Assembly (NCBI GenBank): GCA_014871385.1
Contig: CM026428.1
Coordinates: 5,539,356 to 5,603,355 of the forward strand
Direction: 5' to 3'
Source: Ceratodon purpureus
Taxonomy: Eukaryota; Streptophyta; Bryopsida; Pseudoditrichales; Ditrichaceae
DNA length: 64,000 nucleotides
Part shown: positions 45,981-59,200 of the stretch, piece after piece
How the letters are laid out: each line of letters starts with the position of its first letter
How positions within the stretch are numbered: position 1 is the first letter of the stretch
The notes under the pieces: model-generated
The model's database searches: none
What the model was told of the DNA's origin: nothing
The model's input: only the letters and a program-made list of their open reading frames with translations
Program-made: the position numbers and the translations under genes

Positions 45981-46135
45981 CCCTCCCCGAGGATCTAATC
46001 GAACGCGTCCTAGCATGGCTACTAATCCATAGCCTCTTCCGAATGCGGTCTGTGTGCAAGCAATGAACACCATGTTCTTCTCCAAATGCTTCGTAAGTTG
46101 CTACAATGAAGTCTCACCCCAAAAGTCCTAGATTA
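45981..46135 (+). pseudogene. Decayed F-box protein gene fragment
   Basis: Reading from about 45,981 gives an F-box motif, SLPEDLIERVLAWLLIHSLF, followed by RMRSVCKQ. This matches the LPED-L-x-RVL-x-WL-x(n)-RxRSVCKxW core of moss and angiosperm F-box proteins. At about 46,064 a one-base deletion (CAATGAAC where TGG would be expected) shifts the frame. After correcting for that shift, another Trp codon appears as TAG near 46,123. No intact C-terminal domain follows. This is a relic of an SCF-type F-box gene. Confidence 0.7.
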
Positions 46136-47404
46136 TAATGTACACAACAGGTTGAATCTTCTGAGCATACAACTCGATCTTTAAAAAAAAACACGACGTG
46201 GAGATTCCATGCGACACTTATAAGCTCACCATCAATCACTTTAGGAGCACAACATTCAAATTGGGCCATCTAATCAGGCTCGTAGATCTCGCCATGTACT
46301 AGGTATGTTGCAAATATTAAAAATATTAAAATTTGGAAGATGCAAATTTAGTGATGGTTGTTTGTATCTAAAGCAAATTAGTGTATTTTAAAAATAAATT
46401 GGTCTCTTGGTCTTTTATTTTACATCCAAAAGTTGAACAAAAAATTCAGTAGTTTTGAAATTCTGTATTAGAAACTTATTTCATTGCCAAAGTAAATACT
46501 TTGATTAAAAATAATTTTTAAAATAAAAATTTAGATGATTAAAGTCACTTCTCTTAATTTTTCAATAATGATGTGTCACTTAAATATTCAACATATTAAT
46601 TATAGGCTTGAAATTTAAAGTAGAAGTATACACTTTAACTTATTTGAATTGTATGGTAAGCTTAGCTTTAATGCAAGTTCTTGGCCTTTGAGTCTGTTTC
46701 ATATTCCTTGAGACTGTAGATCATAGAATTTATAATTAAATACTTCGTATGTATGTTGTATATATATAACATACATATGTAGTCTTTAATCCTATATTCT
46801 ATGATATATGTAAATCAATGACCCTAAATAGTCTACAATCTCAAATAGTTAATTTTAGATGACTTAGACATTTTTTAACTATATCATTTTTTAATCAACA
46901 ATTAAAATTCGGAGGAGTTTTGGATATATATATATATATTCAATAAGTGCCTAATTGGTTATCTTATTTTTATTAAACGGGTAATTCTTGATCCCATGGC
47001 TGTGGAGTAAAGAAAGTCATAATATGGTAAGAGAGGGAAGTGGAGAGAGAGCGTAAAGAGACTAAGACGAAGAAGAACTCTGGCCCCGAAGGGGCCAACG
47101 TGAATATAGTGTTTGTTTGTTCTATCCACTAATCCGATGGCCGCTGGACAAAGGATAATGAATCTAGAGCTACTCCCCCCTTTTGAAGGTAAACACTTTT
47201 TCTACATTAAGTGCCTTAAAGACAACCGACATGTCATCTCCCCCAAGGTCATTTTGGATACCCATGCAACGAGGTCTCAAGACCCCCCACCATAGTTGGA
47301 TGGACTATGGTAGTAGACACCACGTCGGCATAGGGATTCAAACTCACGACCACCTCACCAATGTCGAAACGCCTTTTCACATTTGAAAGAAGTAAGATTT
47401 TAAT
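46136..47404. other. AT-rich spacer
   Basis: Mostly AT-rich DNA with a (TA)n tract at about 46,924-46,939. From 47,000 the sequence is more mixed. A GAGTTTGAATCCC segment (minus strand, about 47,333-47,345) resembles a Pol III B box but no tRNA folds around it. No gene is supported. Confidence 0.4.
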
Positions 47405-47523
47405 GGATGCAGCACCGAGACTTCCCGGGAGGTCACCCATCCCAGTACTATTTCGGCCCAAAGGCGCTTAACTTCAGAGTTCTGATGGGATCTGGTGTAA
47501 TAGCCTTGGTATGACCGCATCAC
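47405..47523 (-). rRNA. Solitary 5S rRNA-like sequence
   Basis: On the minus strand the roughly 119-nt sequence follows plant 5S rRNA from end to end: GATGCGGTCATACC at the 5' end, GATCCCATCAGAACTCTGAAG, the internal-promoter A box GAAGTTAAGCGC, then GGATGGGTGACCTCCCGGG (C box), ending GTGCTGCATCC. The promoter boxes are intact. It is a single copy rather than a tandem array, it differs from typical plant 5S at several positions, and no TTTT terminator occurs just downstream. It may be a dispersed functional copy, a pseudogene, or part of a 5S-bearing retroelement such as a Cassandra TRIM or SINE3. Confidence 0.82.
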
Positions 47524-48841
47524 TAGACTAAGACGATCTCAAAAATAGGGTATAGAATCATAACAAGCTATCTCCACTTTGTATACTTAGATTTTGGTTT
47601 TAGACAAGGTTAGATTTGTCACAGGGGCTAAAAAATCTTTACCATATGTTACTAGGAGCTTGGGCACTATTTTGCCTAATAATTAATTAAAGCGCAAAAA
47701 GTTGTTACGTAGTTTGAAAAATAATATTTCAAAGTTAGGCAGTTTTAACTTACACTTTGCAATGTACTCTTCAAAACCATCACATTCCACTACTAACACC
47801 ATAATTTATTTTAATTTTAATTTTAATTTAATTTTAATTTTTAATTTTTTTTGGAGCAAAGAGAGTCAAAAATTTCCAGAAAATTTAGGCAGATTTGTAA
47901 TAATTTATTTTCTGCCTAAGCTGCTAGTAACCTATGGTGTATCAATCCCTCAACAAATCAAAACAATCAACTCCATTCTCCCCTAGACATACACTGGAAT
48001 GTATGTCCAGACAATTGATGAGGCTGGGCTTATTACATATGACGAAGATTAAATGTTCATGAAGGCCCACTCCATCAAGCAACAATCAAGAAGGCTTGCT
48101 CCAACCGAGATTCACGAACTTGTAAAGAATGCAAACGAAGTGGACGGTGTTCAAGATTCTTAACAAACAGTGCACGATGTAGAGCCTTCATGGCATGATG
48201 TGAGCTAAAATGATAAATGAAATAAGACAATCCAGGTTACGAAAATGTGTTAGACAAATTCTTGTGAATAAGGTCTGGGATGCATGTCATATTCTTTTGC
48301 AAAACAATACATTGGTCAAGCACATAATTCAATCATTAGTAGCAATGGTAATACAACATATCAGGGAACTAGTCGAATTTCAATCGGAAGGAGGATAGCC
48401 GAGTTTAATCAGAAGGCTACAATAGTCAAACCAATGCTTGTGCATAGTGATTACAACAATGCCTGTACATTTGAAGCGTGAATTGGCAACGATGTCGTCT
48501 CTATTCTGGTTCAAAGAGTTCATTCAACTGACCTTAACAATACAATCATGAACAAATAGCTCATAATGTGATACCCTATACCGCACTCAGATTCTTTGCT
48601 ATAATCTTGATAATACAACGCAATAGTTTAATATGCAGATTAACTCAATATATCTAACGGAAACATCAAGAATCCTGATCACACATTCTGATGTACAACC
48701 TAACATAACGTCCAGGCTACAGAAAACCACAATTGCCAAAGCCCTAGAAAATCTGATAAACTCTGAATACTTTTGGGCACAAGCTCAGTGTAGAAATGCT
48801 CATGCACTGATGTCGAACCAATTGTTGATTTTGTCCCTGCT
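47524..48841. other. Intergenic, no gene seen
   Basis: A (TTTTAA)n-like simple repeat lies at about 47,808-47,850. The remainder is mixed sequence with only short ORFs; the last few hundred bases would be the 3' UTR of the neighbouring minus-strand gene. Confidence 0.4.
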
Positions 48842-50497
48842 TCAGTTAGTTATTGTGGGCTGCTGATTTGTAGAGGGTAGCTGATTAGAAGACTGAGAAG
48901 CAAGAGCTCTAGCTCTTTTCTCTTGCTCCCTCGCGATCAAAGCCTCAGCGTCTCTCAAAGATTTGTTACGCCTCTGTTCCTCTTGTTGGGCAGCGATCTT
49001 AATCGCCGATGCGAAGGTGAACATTGCCTTGGCCGACTTGTGTCTGTTTAAGAGGTAAAGGATAAGCAATGGAGAATGATGAAATTGCGAACATAGAAAA
49101 CAGGAGGAGGATTAAAAATCAATTCTACACGTTCACAAAGAAAATTATAATATGCTTGTCCGACTTCAGAATCTAAGAGGTTGTGTTATGAGCAGGTGAG
49201 TACTTACTGCATATCTTGATGTACATCCTCTGCGCCCCCCATGGTTACCACTCTTCGTACGGCTTCCTTACAGAGTGCTTCAAACTGTTGCCAGTCACCT
49301 CCAAGTTCCTATAATTGCAACAGCATCGAACCAACTACGTTCAATAACATGAAAAATTATCTCTTATTTTCTAATAAAGCTACACATAGTTGCAACATAT
49401 GGTGGTAGTCTAAATTGGAAATAGTGTCTATGATCTGCAATGGCCTCTCGACCTGGAAAGGATTGCACGGCCCTTAGTTGTAAGAAAGATACGGTATATC
49501 ACCGCAAAACCTAAACGTTTCGGACCTGAAAACACTTCTCGGAGCCAGATAAAAGATAGAAGAGCGCACCTCTGTGCACAAGAGAATTGCATAATAGAAC
49601 TCGTGGACCATCGAATCCCTGTCGTAATGGTCCTTGCCCATCCTAGACATGTTAACGTATTCTTGCAATCCCTGGAGTATTGAACTCTTCTGAAAATCAC
49701 CAAATCTCAGCGCTTCGTCGCTCATGGAGCCTGCTAGCACCAAAACCATCTCTAATGGCACGGTGCTTTTCTCTACATCAAGCTGCAATGAGCAAACAAC
49801 CAGGACTCAGTTCACCTTTGCCAATTCAGTAACACGGCTTATCTCTCTGTTAACTCCTAAATTTCCCCTTGTCACTAACATAGCCTCCACACATGGCTTT
49901 CCAGCTTCCACCATTTCCCAAAAATATCTTGGGAGTCGCCCCACATCGAAACCTCGAAATCACTAGCATCACCAAACCAGAAAAATCCCCTAGAAGCCAC
50001 ACAACATTCCTCGAGAGCATGTAATCACTCACCAGCCTCTTCGCGGTTTGCTGCGAGGCAAGAATAACCTCATGCTTATACCCAGCCAAAGAAAGATAAT
50101 CGAGCTTCTGCAAAGCTGCAAGAACAAAAAAATACCAAATCTGACCGCGTCAATCCACCGACATAACAACAGATCTCCAAAACCCTCTCCACTAATTCTA
50201 CGCCAAACCCCCATCCCCCAACCTCCACAAAATTAGGTCACATCACGAATTCCCCAAACCCGATCACGACACAATCCACTCATCCACAGTACCTTGGAAC
50301 AGAATCTCACTGGGACGCACCCCCTTCTTCTTGAGCTCTGCAATCACGTCCGCCTCGTGCTTCGTGGCGTACTGCTTGCGCACCTTGTTCAACCCCCCGG
50401 ACAAGGCCGCCATCCCCTGCTTGGACGCGCTCAGCATCATCCCCAGGCCCTTGAACGCGATCGCCCCAGCTCCATCCGCGCTGCTCATCTTCACCAC
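48842..50497 (-). CDS. Uncharacterised 290-aa protein with charged C-terminal helix, 6 exons
   Basis: Exons (minus strand): 50497-50293, 50115-50033, 49782-49570, 49452-49384, 49308-49208, 49043-48842. All have GT-AG borders and the frame closes at 290 aa. Exon 4 (23 codons, beginning VERPLQIIDT) is the least certain. I do not recognise the family. The N-terminus is Gly/Ala/Met-rich (about residues 4-30), followed by a charged segment. The middle is mainly helical with no transmembrane stretch. Residues about 235-275 are rich in Glu, Arg, Gln and Ala (AAQQEEQRRNKSLRDAEALI) and should form a single charged helix or coiled coil. The tail is Ser/Gln/Asn-rich. A soluble or peripheral scaffold is a guess. 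Met4 (50488) is an alternative start. Confidence 0.8.
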
Positions 50498-52041
50498 CTC
50501 TCTCTCTACCTCCTCCGCAAATCAACCGATCGATCAATCAATCGACTCACTCTAACGTAGCGCACACACCGAAATGCGAACCCACACTCCACAACAAACA
50601 AACCTCGAGCGCTCTGAACGTGTCTTCACCGATCGACGTTAATGCTAAAAGTTACCGAAAACTGACTCATTTGACAAAAATACCGAAGCAAACTACGTCG
50701 GAGAGAACGCGGATGAGAGTTTATACAACTTGGATGAGAGCTGTTAGTTGCGTCGAGGATGAAATCTAATGCAACTTGGATGATAGTTTGTGGATGATAG
50801 TTGGATGATATGTTGCGACAGCGAGGGCGAGCGCGTGAACGACATGTCGAGCGGAGGAGCTTCGGCACGCTCTTTGATGGGACACGGATTGCGACGGGCA
50901 CCGACCTAGTTGGATCTGATGTGGCGCGGACGTGGCATGTTGGAAGTGACACGGGGGCTTGGGTTTGGGGTGTTGAGTTGCTTCTGTGTTGGTTCTGGGT
51001 TTTTGCCGTCCAGGTGGCGTGCTTGGGCGGTGAGGTTTTGGGAAGTTTGGGAAGTTGCTCTCTCTGCTGGGCCAGGGATGGTACTGGAGTGCAGAAGTAC
51101 CATGAATTAAGAATATGAGGAGACTTGTATATTAGAAGTTAGAGTAGCTTATAAGGTTTAATATTTCATAGGGGAGAGGAAGAAATCAAAGTGATTTGAA
51201 ATGTTTTCAAAATTTCTTACATTGTTTTTAAATATGAAATTTGTTGAATTGTCTAATTGTTATGTAGGTTTATTCTAAATGGGACTAACACATGGCACTT
51301 GAAGGCCTTACATCGTACAAGGATTTTCAAAGTTTCAACCAATAACAACCATCGACGGCCTATTAGTGGCGGACATCCTAATGTTGTGTACTTTAAAAAT
51401 GTACATAATCAAAGTCTTTATTCCTAATATCTTGCAAATTTCTTCATCACATGGAGCATGTGAATATTCTCTTATATTACATCTTGCAAAATCATCTTTT
51501 CAGAAAAACATCGTGTAGAATCTTGTGTCTTAGGCTTTTCCACCTCGTCCATTAAATCACAATTTCTAGTGGACAAATCTGAAGGCACTCAACGAGCTCC
51601 TGAAAAATACACAATAAGGTGGAGGCACCTATAACCGACCAGTTAAGAGATTTGCCACTAAGATTGGAGGTGTATAAGTTGAGGGAGATTTTTCCTTGAA
51701 GGGAAAATAGGTTTAAGGGAGAATGCAACTTTAAATGTCATGTTTACTTCAATATTTAATTTACTATGAATTTTGAAAGACATTTTTTTTGTAATACATA
51801 TTACCGATATGTAGGCCCACCTACTGTATAACCGACCACCATGACACCAAAACTTGATCACTGTGCTACTACCAAAATATTCCTATATGATTCCCTTTGA
51901 TTCCCTTTCTACCAATCATGCTTGATACTTTCTTCTAGATCTCCCAAGATTTTGAACAATAAGTGGTTGGAAATGGAGGTTGGAAATGGAGAAGTCTACT
52001 GGTTAGTTATGGGTACCTGGTCAGCTATCGGTGCCTCCACC
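50498..52041. other. Intergenic, no gene seen
   Basis: The first few hundred bases are the promoter of the 290-aa gene. GATGAGAG/GATGATAG-type words recur at about 50,710-50,815. From 51,120 the sequence is AT-rich, with no supported coding region. Confidence 0.45.
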
Positions 52042-52400
52042 TTAACCCTTAAACGTCATTTTGATGTCTGGCCGGGCAGCCCGAAATTGGATCACGGCAT
52101 CTTTTGTGCTTGGGCATCATGAATAGTGCATTTTTTGAACTTGGGCATCATGAATGAACCAATCAATGATGAGCTTGCAACCTATGTGCAACCCCTACCT
52201 ACCTACCATAATCCTTTCAAAGCACAAATCACTCATACAAATTGTGAATTGAATTGTAAAATTTCACTTTGAGAATGCACAATGAGAAGGTGATTAGAAT
52301 GATATAAAAAAATAAGTGAAAAGTTGAGTTCAGTATGAGCTACAGAGAAGATTCTCTGGAAACAGAGCCCCTCGGGTCATGAAAGACGTTTAAGGGTTAA
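52042..52400. mobile_element. MITE with perfect TTAACCCTTAAACGTC inverted ends
   Basis: The left end TTAACCCTTAAACGTC (52042-52057) and right end GACGTTTAAGGGTTAA (52385-52400) are perfect 16-bp inverted copies. The whole is 359 bp, non-coding and AT-rich. If TTAA is read as the duplicated target, the element itself begins CCCTTAAACG and ends CGTTTAAGGG, the piggyBac-like layout. It shares TAAACG and the CCC start with the 861-bp element at 12.4 kb. An internal direct repeat CTTGGGCATCATGAAT occurs at about 52,109 and 52,140. Confidence 0.75.
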
Positions 52401-53243
52401 ACACAACTTCACAAACAACTCCGCCAAAGATAAAATCCACTTCCAGAAAACAATAATGAGTGACCTCGGACACCTCAAGGCCACTATTGCCACTATTGCT
52501 GGGAAATAGCATTCCAAGAGCCGAGGCACCAAACCCGGGCAGACGTACGACTAGTCAACAGAGCAGCCCCGTCACTAGCCATGTCAGCAGCCCCGTCCAC
52601 ATGGCACAACCCACCCCCGCCAGCTGGACGACTCAACCCTCTCTCTCTCTCTCTGCACCCATTCCCATTCCTCTTCCACTCCACACTCTGCCCCCAAACC
52701 TCAAACCTCCAACCTCCATCGCCATCGCCATCGCCATCGCCACATCCCATAACTTCCCATGCCCAAATCAACTTACCCTCGCTCTTAATTCCACAACTCA
52801 CAAGGTACCGTACCTTCTCAAGGAAATCATTCACATCAATCAATTTCCAACTGCAATCATGCAATCTAAGTTACTGCACACGAGCACCAGCACTAGCACT
52901 GCATGGAATCCTTTCATGCAACATAGTTTCTAGTCGTTTCCACATCTTCATCATCGATCACATACGGTGTGCTCATTCAGGACTCACCACTTGCTCATCG
53001 GTACTGCTCTGTTCTGTTGCAGGGGAGGATCAGGCACGGATCAGGCACGGATCAGGCAGGGGATTAGGGAGGGATTAGGAACTGGTATGAGATTGGCAGC
53101 TGCGGGGGTTGTTGGCGACGATGATGCGTTCTCTGGTGGAGGGCGAGGGTTAGGGCTCTGGGTGGAGGGCTTCGAATTGCGTTTTCTTTCTGAGAGGGTT
53201 AGGTTTGCGAGAGGTCGGTTGATTAGGAGGTTGGTTGGAGAGG
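52401..53243. other. Upstream region of the chorein-domain gene
   Basis: This contains the probable promoter and 5' leader of the BLTP3-like gene. Simple repeats are (CT)n at about 52,639-52,653, (ATCGCC)n at about 52,718-52,740, and three copies of an 11-bp unit GGATCAGGCAC at about 53,027-53,060. No other gene is seen. Confidence 0.5.
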
Positions 53244-56200
53244 ATGGAGTCCTTGTTGCTTCGGGGGTTGGAGTCGACGCTTCGTTACTGGCTCAAGTCG
53301 TTCAGCAGGGAGCAGTTCCGGCTGCGGGGGCGCAGCATCCAGCTCTATGATTTGGGTATTGGTTTCGTTGCCATTTTGTCGATTGGAGTTTTATAGCATG
53401 GTTTTTGATGCATGTGTCTTGATTTTATGGTTTGTTTGCGTCGGGGTGTTTGGAGAGCGTTGCACGATGTGGCATAGGGAATGGGTGAATTGGATTCATG
53501 GTTGTGAGAGGCTTGTGAATTTGGAGTTGTTTATTCGGAATTCTGGCTCAGATTCAAATTCAGGGTTTGGGGCTTTAATTTTGTTGCAGGATTCTGTTTT
53601 TGATGTACTGGTTTGTTAAGGCCGTGTTGCACTAGTTTCTTTGTTGAGATAGCAGCAGGGGCTTTTGCGAATGGCTTGGTTGTGAGGGAGTTTAAGAGGG
53701 AGGTTCTATTCAAATACTGAGGTTGTGTTGATGAACTTTGTCAGATGTGGATGGGGATGCTCTGCATGCGAGCTTAGGGTTACCACCCACTCTCCGGGTA
53801 ACCGAGGCTCGGATTCGCAATCTGGAGCTAAGGGTGCGTTTCCATAATTCAGACTAAGGATTTCTAGTCGATTAACACAATATGTGTCAATGAGAAATCT
53901 GAAGCAACAATGGTCTAATGTCAGTTTCATGGCATGCGTAGAGCTTCTTATATGGGATATTTGTGCAGATGATAATGGCCACATCATGGACAAAGGGTTG
54001 ATCAATGATTTAGAATTGTCCCGTACATTGAATAGTTTGTTTGAAACCTATCATGAAGCTGATGTTCTGTGGTGTGATTGGCGATGCAGGTCGCGTCCAT
54101 CACGAATGTGCATAGGGAGCCGATTGTTGTTGAAATTGATGAGCTGAATGTCGTCATTTCTGAAAAGTTGTACAGTGACCTAGGTTACATTCCAGGGTAA
54201 TAACCTCTTTCCCTAGTTTTGTTGATCAATTACAAAGCCATTCAATAGTTTTGTATGTAGTGCTTTTTCTGGTCCACTTTTAATTGATGTGATGATAATT
54301 CTCTGCAGGACCTTACCTTCAGATTCTTCTGGTGATGGGTATGGCTATGGATACTCTGACAAGGTGAACACCTTTCAAACATCTTCATAGTGCAGCGCCT
54401 TGAATTGTCATAGTCATCAATCTTTCATAATTGAGAAAGTCTTATAAATCTATTGTCAGAGTGTGCATCACCTTAAATTTGGTCTCTATTGTGATGAGCA
54501 TTTTATGTACTTATGACTATTGGGCTTGGTGTTCTTTCTCAGTGTTTGTGAAGGTGTAGATTTTGGCTTTGTAAGTTTCAATCGCATAGTGATTAGCTGA
54601 TGTCTCGTCCGTCTTCAGCTTGCAGATGGAATGACAGTTCGAATAGGAAGGGTTCATGTGATACTTGAAACGAAGGGAGGGACGGCCCGGGAAGGAACGG
54701 CTACTCGGTCAGTGACTTTTGAGATTTTTTTTTATACTGCAGACAACTGTTTGATGTAATATTGCATATATTGGCAGTTCAGTTAATTCGGTACGATTTG
54801 GTCTGCAACCATCTAATTGTGGTTGATAGTGTATATGACGGATTGCATGTTTTTAAGATGCGTTTGTCATTCCGTCTCTGAATTTCGACTTGCGGTAATC
54901 ACTTTCATAGTAGTTATGATCTTGCTCTGTGATCGCGATGCTGATGGATGTAGAAGCTGAGATTTATTTTTGGCATTTGCAGGACTCCCGAGGTGGCCTC
55001 TATAACTATGACAAATCTGGAATTGTACACCACCGATGAAAGATGGCAGGTGATTTAAGATATGCAATTCGTCTGCAGTAAGATTTTTCCGTGACTATGG
55101 TGGTAACAATATTATTTACGTATATTATGCATTCTCAGGCTGTGATTTATCAAATGGTTTGAAAAGTCCGTGGATAGTTTGGTTCATCTTCTGGCTTAAT
55201 CTGGGCTGTTTGGATGACTAGATCGTTCCGCTCAATCAAGCAAGGGATTTTTCCACGAACAGAGGAGCCATTTTCGTCTTTAAGGTGATTAATCTAGAGA
55301 GATTGATTGATCTCTTTCAATTTGAGATTCAGAGCCCTCTCTTTTGCTGGAACTTCTTGTTTATGTACTCTTGGTGACTGATTTGGTCAAGCACCAATTT
55401 GTATTTTCAATTTTAGGACTTTGGCCGAATCTTGTGATACACCTGCCTTCTGGTTGACATATTGACGTCTGATTATTGCATTCAGAAACTTGCTTGGGAT
55501 TCTTTATCTCTTGACCTCCTTCCACCAAGATCTGATCACATGAGAGGCAATCAAGCTGTGAACTCCTACTCAGATCACGAAGGCGAGAGAATGCGTAGAG
55601 GGGAGCGGATACTTGACAATGTATCAGGATGTGCGTTTGTAAGATTCTTTCAATCTTGAACTTTCAATCCGAACAAATTCTTTGGGAGATATGGACCTAC
55701 TGTGCCTTATACATTGGACCTTTTTCAACCCCTTTTCTGAAATGGAGTACACTCATATTGTTTGTTCACATGTCAATTACTAGTTTGGTTTTCTTGCAGA
55801 TTACAATACAAAGAACTGATATGAATCTCCCTTTCGGACTCGAGGTCCAGATTCATGTTCCAGAAATCATGTCGTCCCGTTTACGGGAATCAGGTACTTC
55901 TGTTCTCTTTTCTTGATCGTGTGTACAGAGGAACTATAACAGCTGACACAACTACACTTCGTTTGCCGTGATCCTGATAAGCAAAGTGGCGAGCATCATT
56001 ATCTAGGCTGAATAGAGCACCGAAGGTTTTGAAGTCGAGAATATTGACGATAATCTGTAATATGTAGGTTTGCAGGCTTTGCTGCGATTTGTGACTGGAA
56101 TTACTGTATGTTTGAACCGTGAAGAGGCGAACGTACGAAGTTCTAAGGTCAGTGGCTGCTTATTGTTGTCTTGCGTGCTTTACATCATATAGATCTGTAT

Positions 56201-59200
56201 GTAAGATCTGTTCCTACACTTATCTTCCTGCGAATGTCTACAGTAGGCTCCTAGTTCGTCACAGACTGAGGGTGGATGCTCGTACAAAAATCAAGTTATT
56301 CAGCAAATTCTGTGGTGTTTTTGTAGGCTGTGGATGAAGCAGGTCGAACGGTTATTGGCTTGAAAGTCGATGACATGTTCTTGAGTATCAAGGATGTTGG
56401 TAAGCTTGCCTCTTCAAAAGAGATCCTCTAGTTGCATCAATTAATAGTATGAACAGAATATCTTACAGAGTATCTACATTTCCATGTTATTCCTGAGAAA
56501 GTAGGTCTTGCGCTAATTTGTGCTAGGGTTCATGCATATTAGGATAGCTGTACGACCTTCATTTTTATAGAACTGCAGCTGTGAAAATAATTTCTTCTGA
56601 TGTGCAGATTTTCAGTTGGAATTCTTGATGAAGCACTTCCAGTATGTTCGTGTGAGTCAAAGTGCCCCTTGCTGCATTTCTATTCTGTCACTCCAGTTTC
56701 CCAACACTCAATTGCAGGAAACGCTATCATCCTTTTGAGATTATGCACGACGTGTCTTATGGTTGCGAATTGGTGATTGATATGGTCTAGCAATTTTTTT
56801 CATGTCTAAACCTTTAACTCTTTGGAGTCAAGGCAAGACGTGCAGATTACATGATGCATTGTTGCCAGGGGTACTAGATGTGGTGACTGTCAGCAGAGTA
56901 CTCTTTTTTCACGCTGCCTCATCTCATCCTAAATTGCAGGCAAGTATTGTTGAGCAAAGAAGCATTAGGGCTATGACTCAGATCATGGTAGGAGCCTTTT
57001 CTCTCAGGTAATTACATACCCTTCAATAAAGTGATATTTCCTTTCAAAAAGTTGAAGCGGTTCATTGTATTGAGCAGCACCCTGATGCATGCAATATGAT
57101 GCTGCCCTTGCTCACGACTTTGTGATTTTTCACTTGGCGTTTAATCTCTAATATGAGATTTCTGTGTGACTTTCAGATATTGTACGTCCTTTTTTTATGG
57201 GTCACGACATGGGTTTATGTCTTCTTGGTCTATGTCATACATCAGAGTGGTTAGTTTGCGGTGAAGGTTGCTCATTCTAAAGAGAATTATCTGTCTTTCA
57301 ATTCGCATCTGAATATATGCATTTACGATTCTGCAGAGACATTTCAGTGCATCCTTCATGTACGCTCCTGCAACCAAGCATTAGGACTTCTGACCCGAAC
57401 GTCAAACCGCCTGTTCCTGCTTTTGGTAAGGACTTCAATTTTCAGCTCTGGAGGTTTCGATCTATTTGTTTTGTTTGTAGATTATTTTATTTTTGTAGTG
57501 TATGAATCTTGATACTAATTTTTTAAATTTTTTTTGGTTTTTTAAATTTTTGCAGCCAATGAGAAGCTATGGCCCAAAATTCATCCTTTTGAGAGCTGGC
57601 TAATGTCCAGGCGGGAAACAGCGCCAATGATATGTGTCTACTCTTCTCAAGTCACCCCATCACCCGAACCTCCAGCTTTGGCCACTCAGCTGGTTATTCA
57701 ATGCCAACCTTTGAAAGTACGTTCTGGAGCTAAAGATACGTTTGTTTTTGTGGCTAGAACGGACATAGCAATATGAGGAACTCGTCTCCTACTCAAGTAC
57801 GCCTAGTTGCCTGTTTACATAGACATCTTTGAAATTTCTAATCATTGGTTTTGTCAATATTGAAAGCTGGCTAGTCACTTGGGCATATTTTTTGTACCAG
57901 TTAGGAAGCCCCGTTCTCTTTGTTTTCGAATAGAACGCACTTTTCATTTGGCAGGTGTGTTAGAGTGTGAATAACACGTCGGTTTTATGTCCCTACTAGA
58001 AGACTAAGACCCAAATTCTTTTGTGATGTACAGATTATCCTTCAGGAATCGACATGCCTTCGGATTGCTTTACTTATTGCAGAGTCCGTTGTTTTGGAAT
58101 CTGCAGTGAAGCTGCCAGACAGATCATTGCATGCTATGTATTTGACTCTCAAAGAATTTGACCTCACTATTCCTGTCAATGAAGCGTTGATGGACGAATC
58201 TGAGAAAGGAGGGCCATTTACTGGTATACGAATTCATATTGCAGGGTTCATGGTGGCAAATAGTCCATTTCTAACCTTTCGAGTGTTAAATCTTGACAAT
58301 GATTCAGCATGTAGCAGCATATGGAAGGGCCAGCCAGCTGAATCTAACCACCAAAGGTGCGGATAATTTTTTACTTCCCTGCTTATAGTAAAGACACTGA
58401 TTATAATTATGTAGAAGTCACCTAATATGTGACCTTTAATTCTGAAGGTGGGTGGTACGAGCATCAAATGCTGCAATCGCACTAGAGACCGAAAGTTTGG
58501 ACGACTCGACTCAAAAAAATTCTTACGTTGAAACCGATTGGGCGGCAACATTACGGCACTGTGTTGAAACAACCGATCTGGGTTTTGAAGCAGCATTGCT
58601 ATCAGGTGACGGCCAACCTTTAATGACTTTCTTACCTTCAGGAGGAATTGTTCGACTGGGACTTTCTTGCAAACAGTGCGTCGCTCATATGTCGCAGGAG
58701 CAATACTCGTATGTTCTAAAATTGTATGGGCTAGCTGGGAGGGCCGGAGAAGCACTCTACGAGATGAGCAAGTCGATTACTCGTAAAGAGATTGCAATGA
58801 ATTTTGAAAGCAATAAATTGCTCGACATGGTCCCTGCTGACACGGCGGTGATACTGAGCGTGAACTCGCTTGAATTGAAGTTACTAGCAACAGTACCTGG
58901 GCGAGTCAGTGAGGACGGTCCAACCCTGGCTAAGCTTTTGAGCTGGGGGGTTCTGTTGAGTGTCACCCATAAGAAATTGGCAGGGGCGGCAATGATCACC
59001 TCCAAAGTTGACTGGCAAGACATTCGCATCGAGTGCCTTGAATCTGAATCGGCTGCATCTGATAGAGGGACTCCGTTAACGCAGGATGTGAAAAACCACG
59101 TATCGTCCACTGATTCATTCTCAAGAAGCCCTGACAGCTCAGTCATATTGTCAAGTAGCGATTCCAGCCGAGCATCTAGTATGGAGAGAGAGCCTTCAGG

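Noticed and set aside
47325-47400. B-box-like GAGTTTGAATCCC suggesting a tRNA or tRNA-derived SINE
   Set aside because: No cloverleaf or A box can be placed around it; kept only as a comment for the 5S finding.
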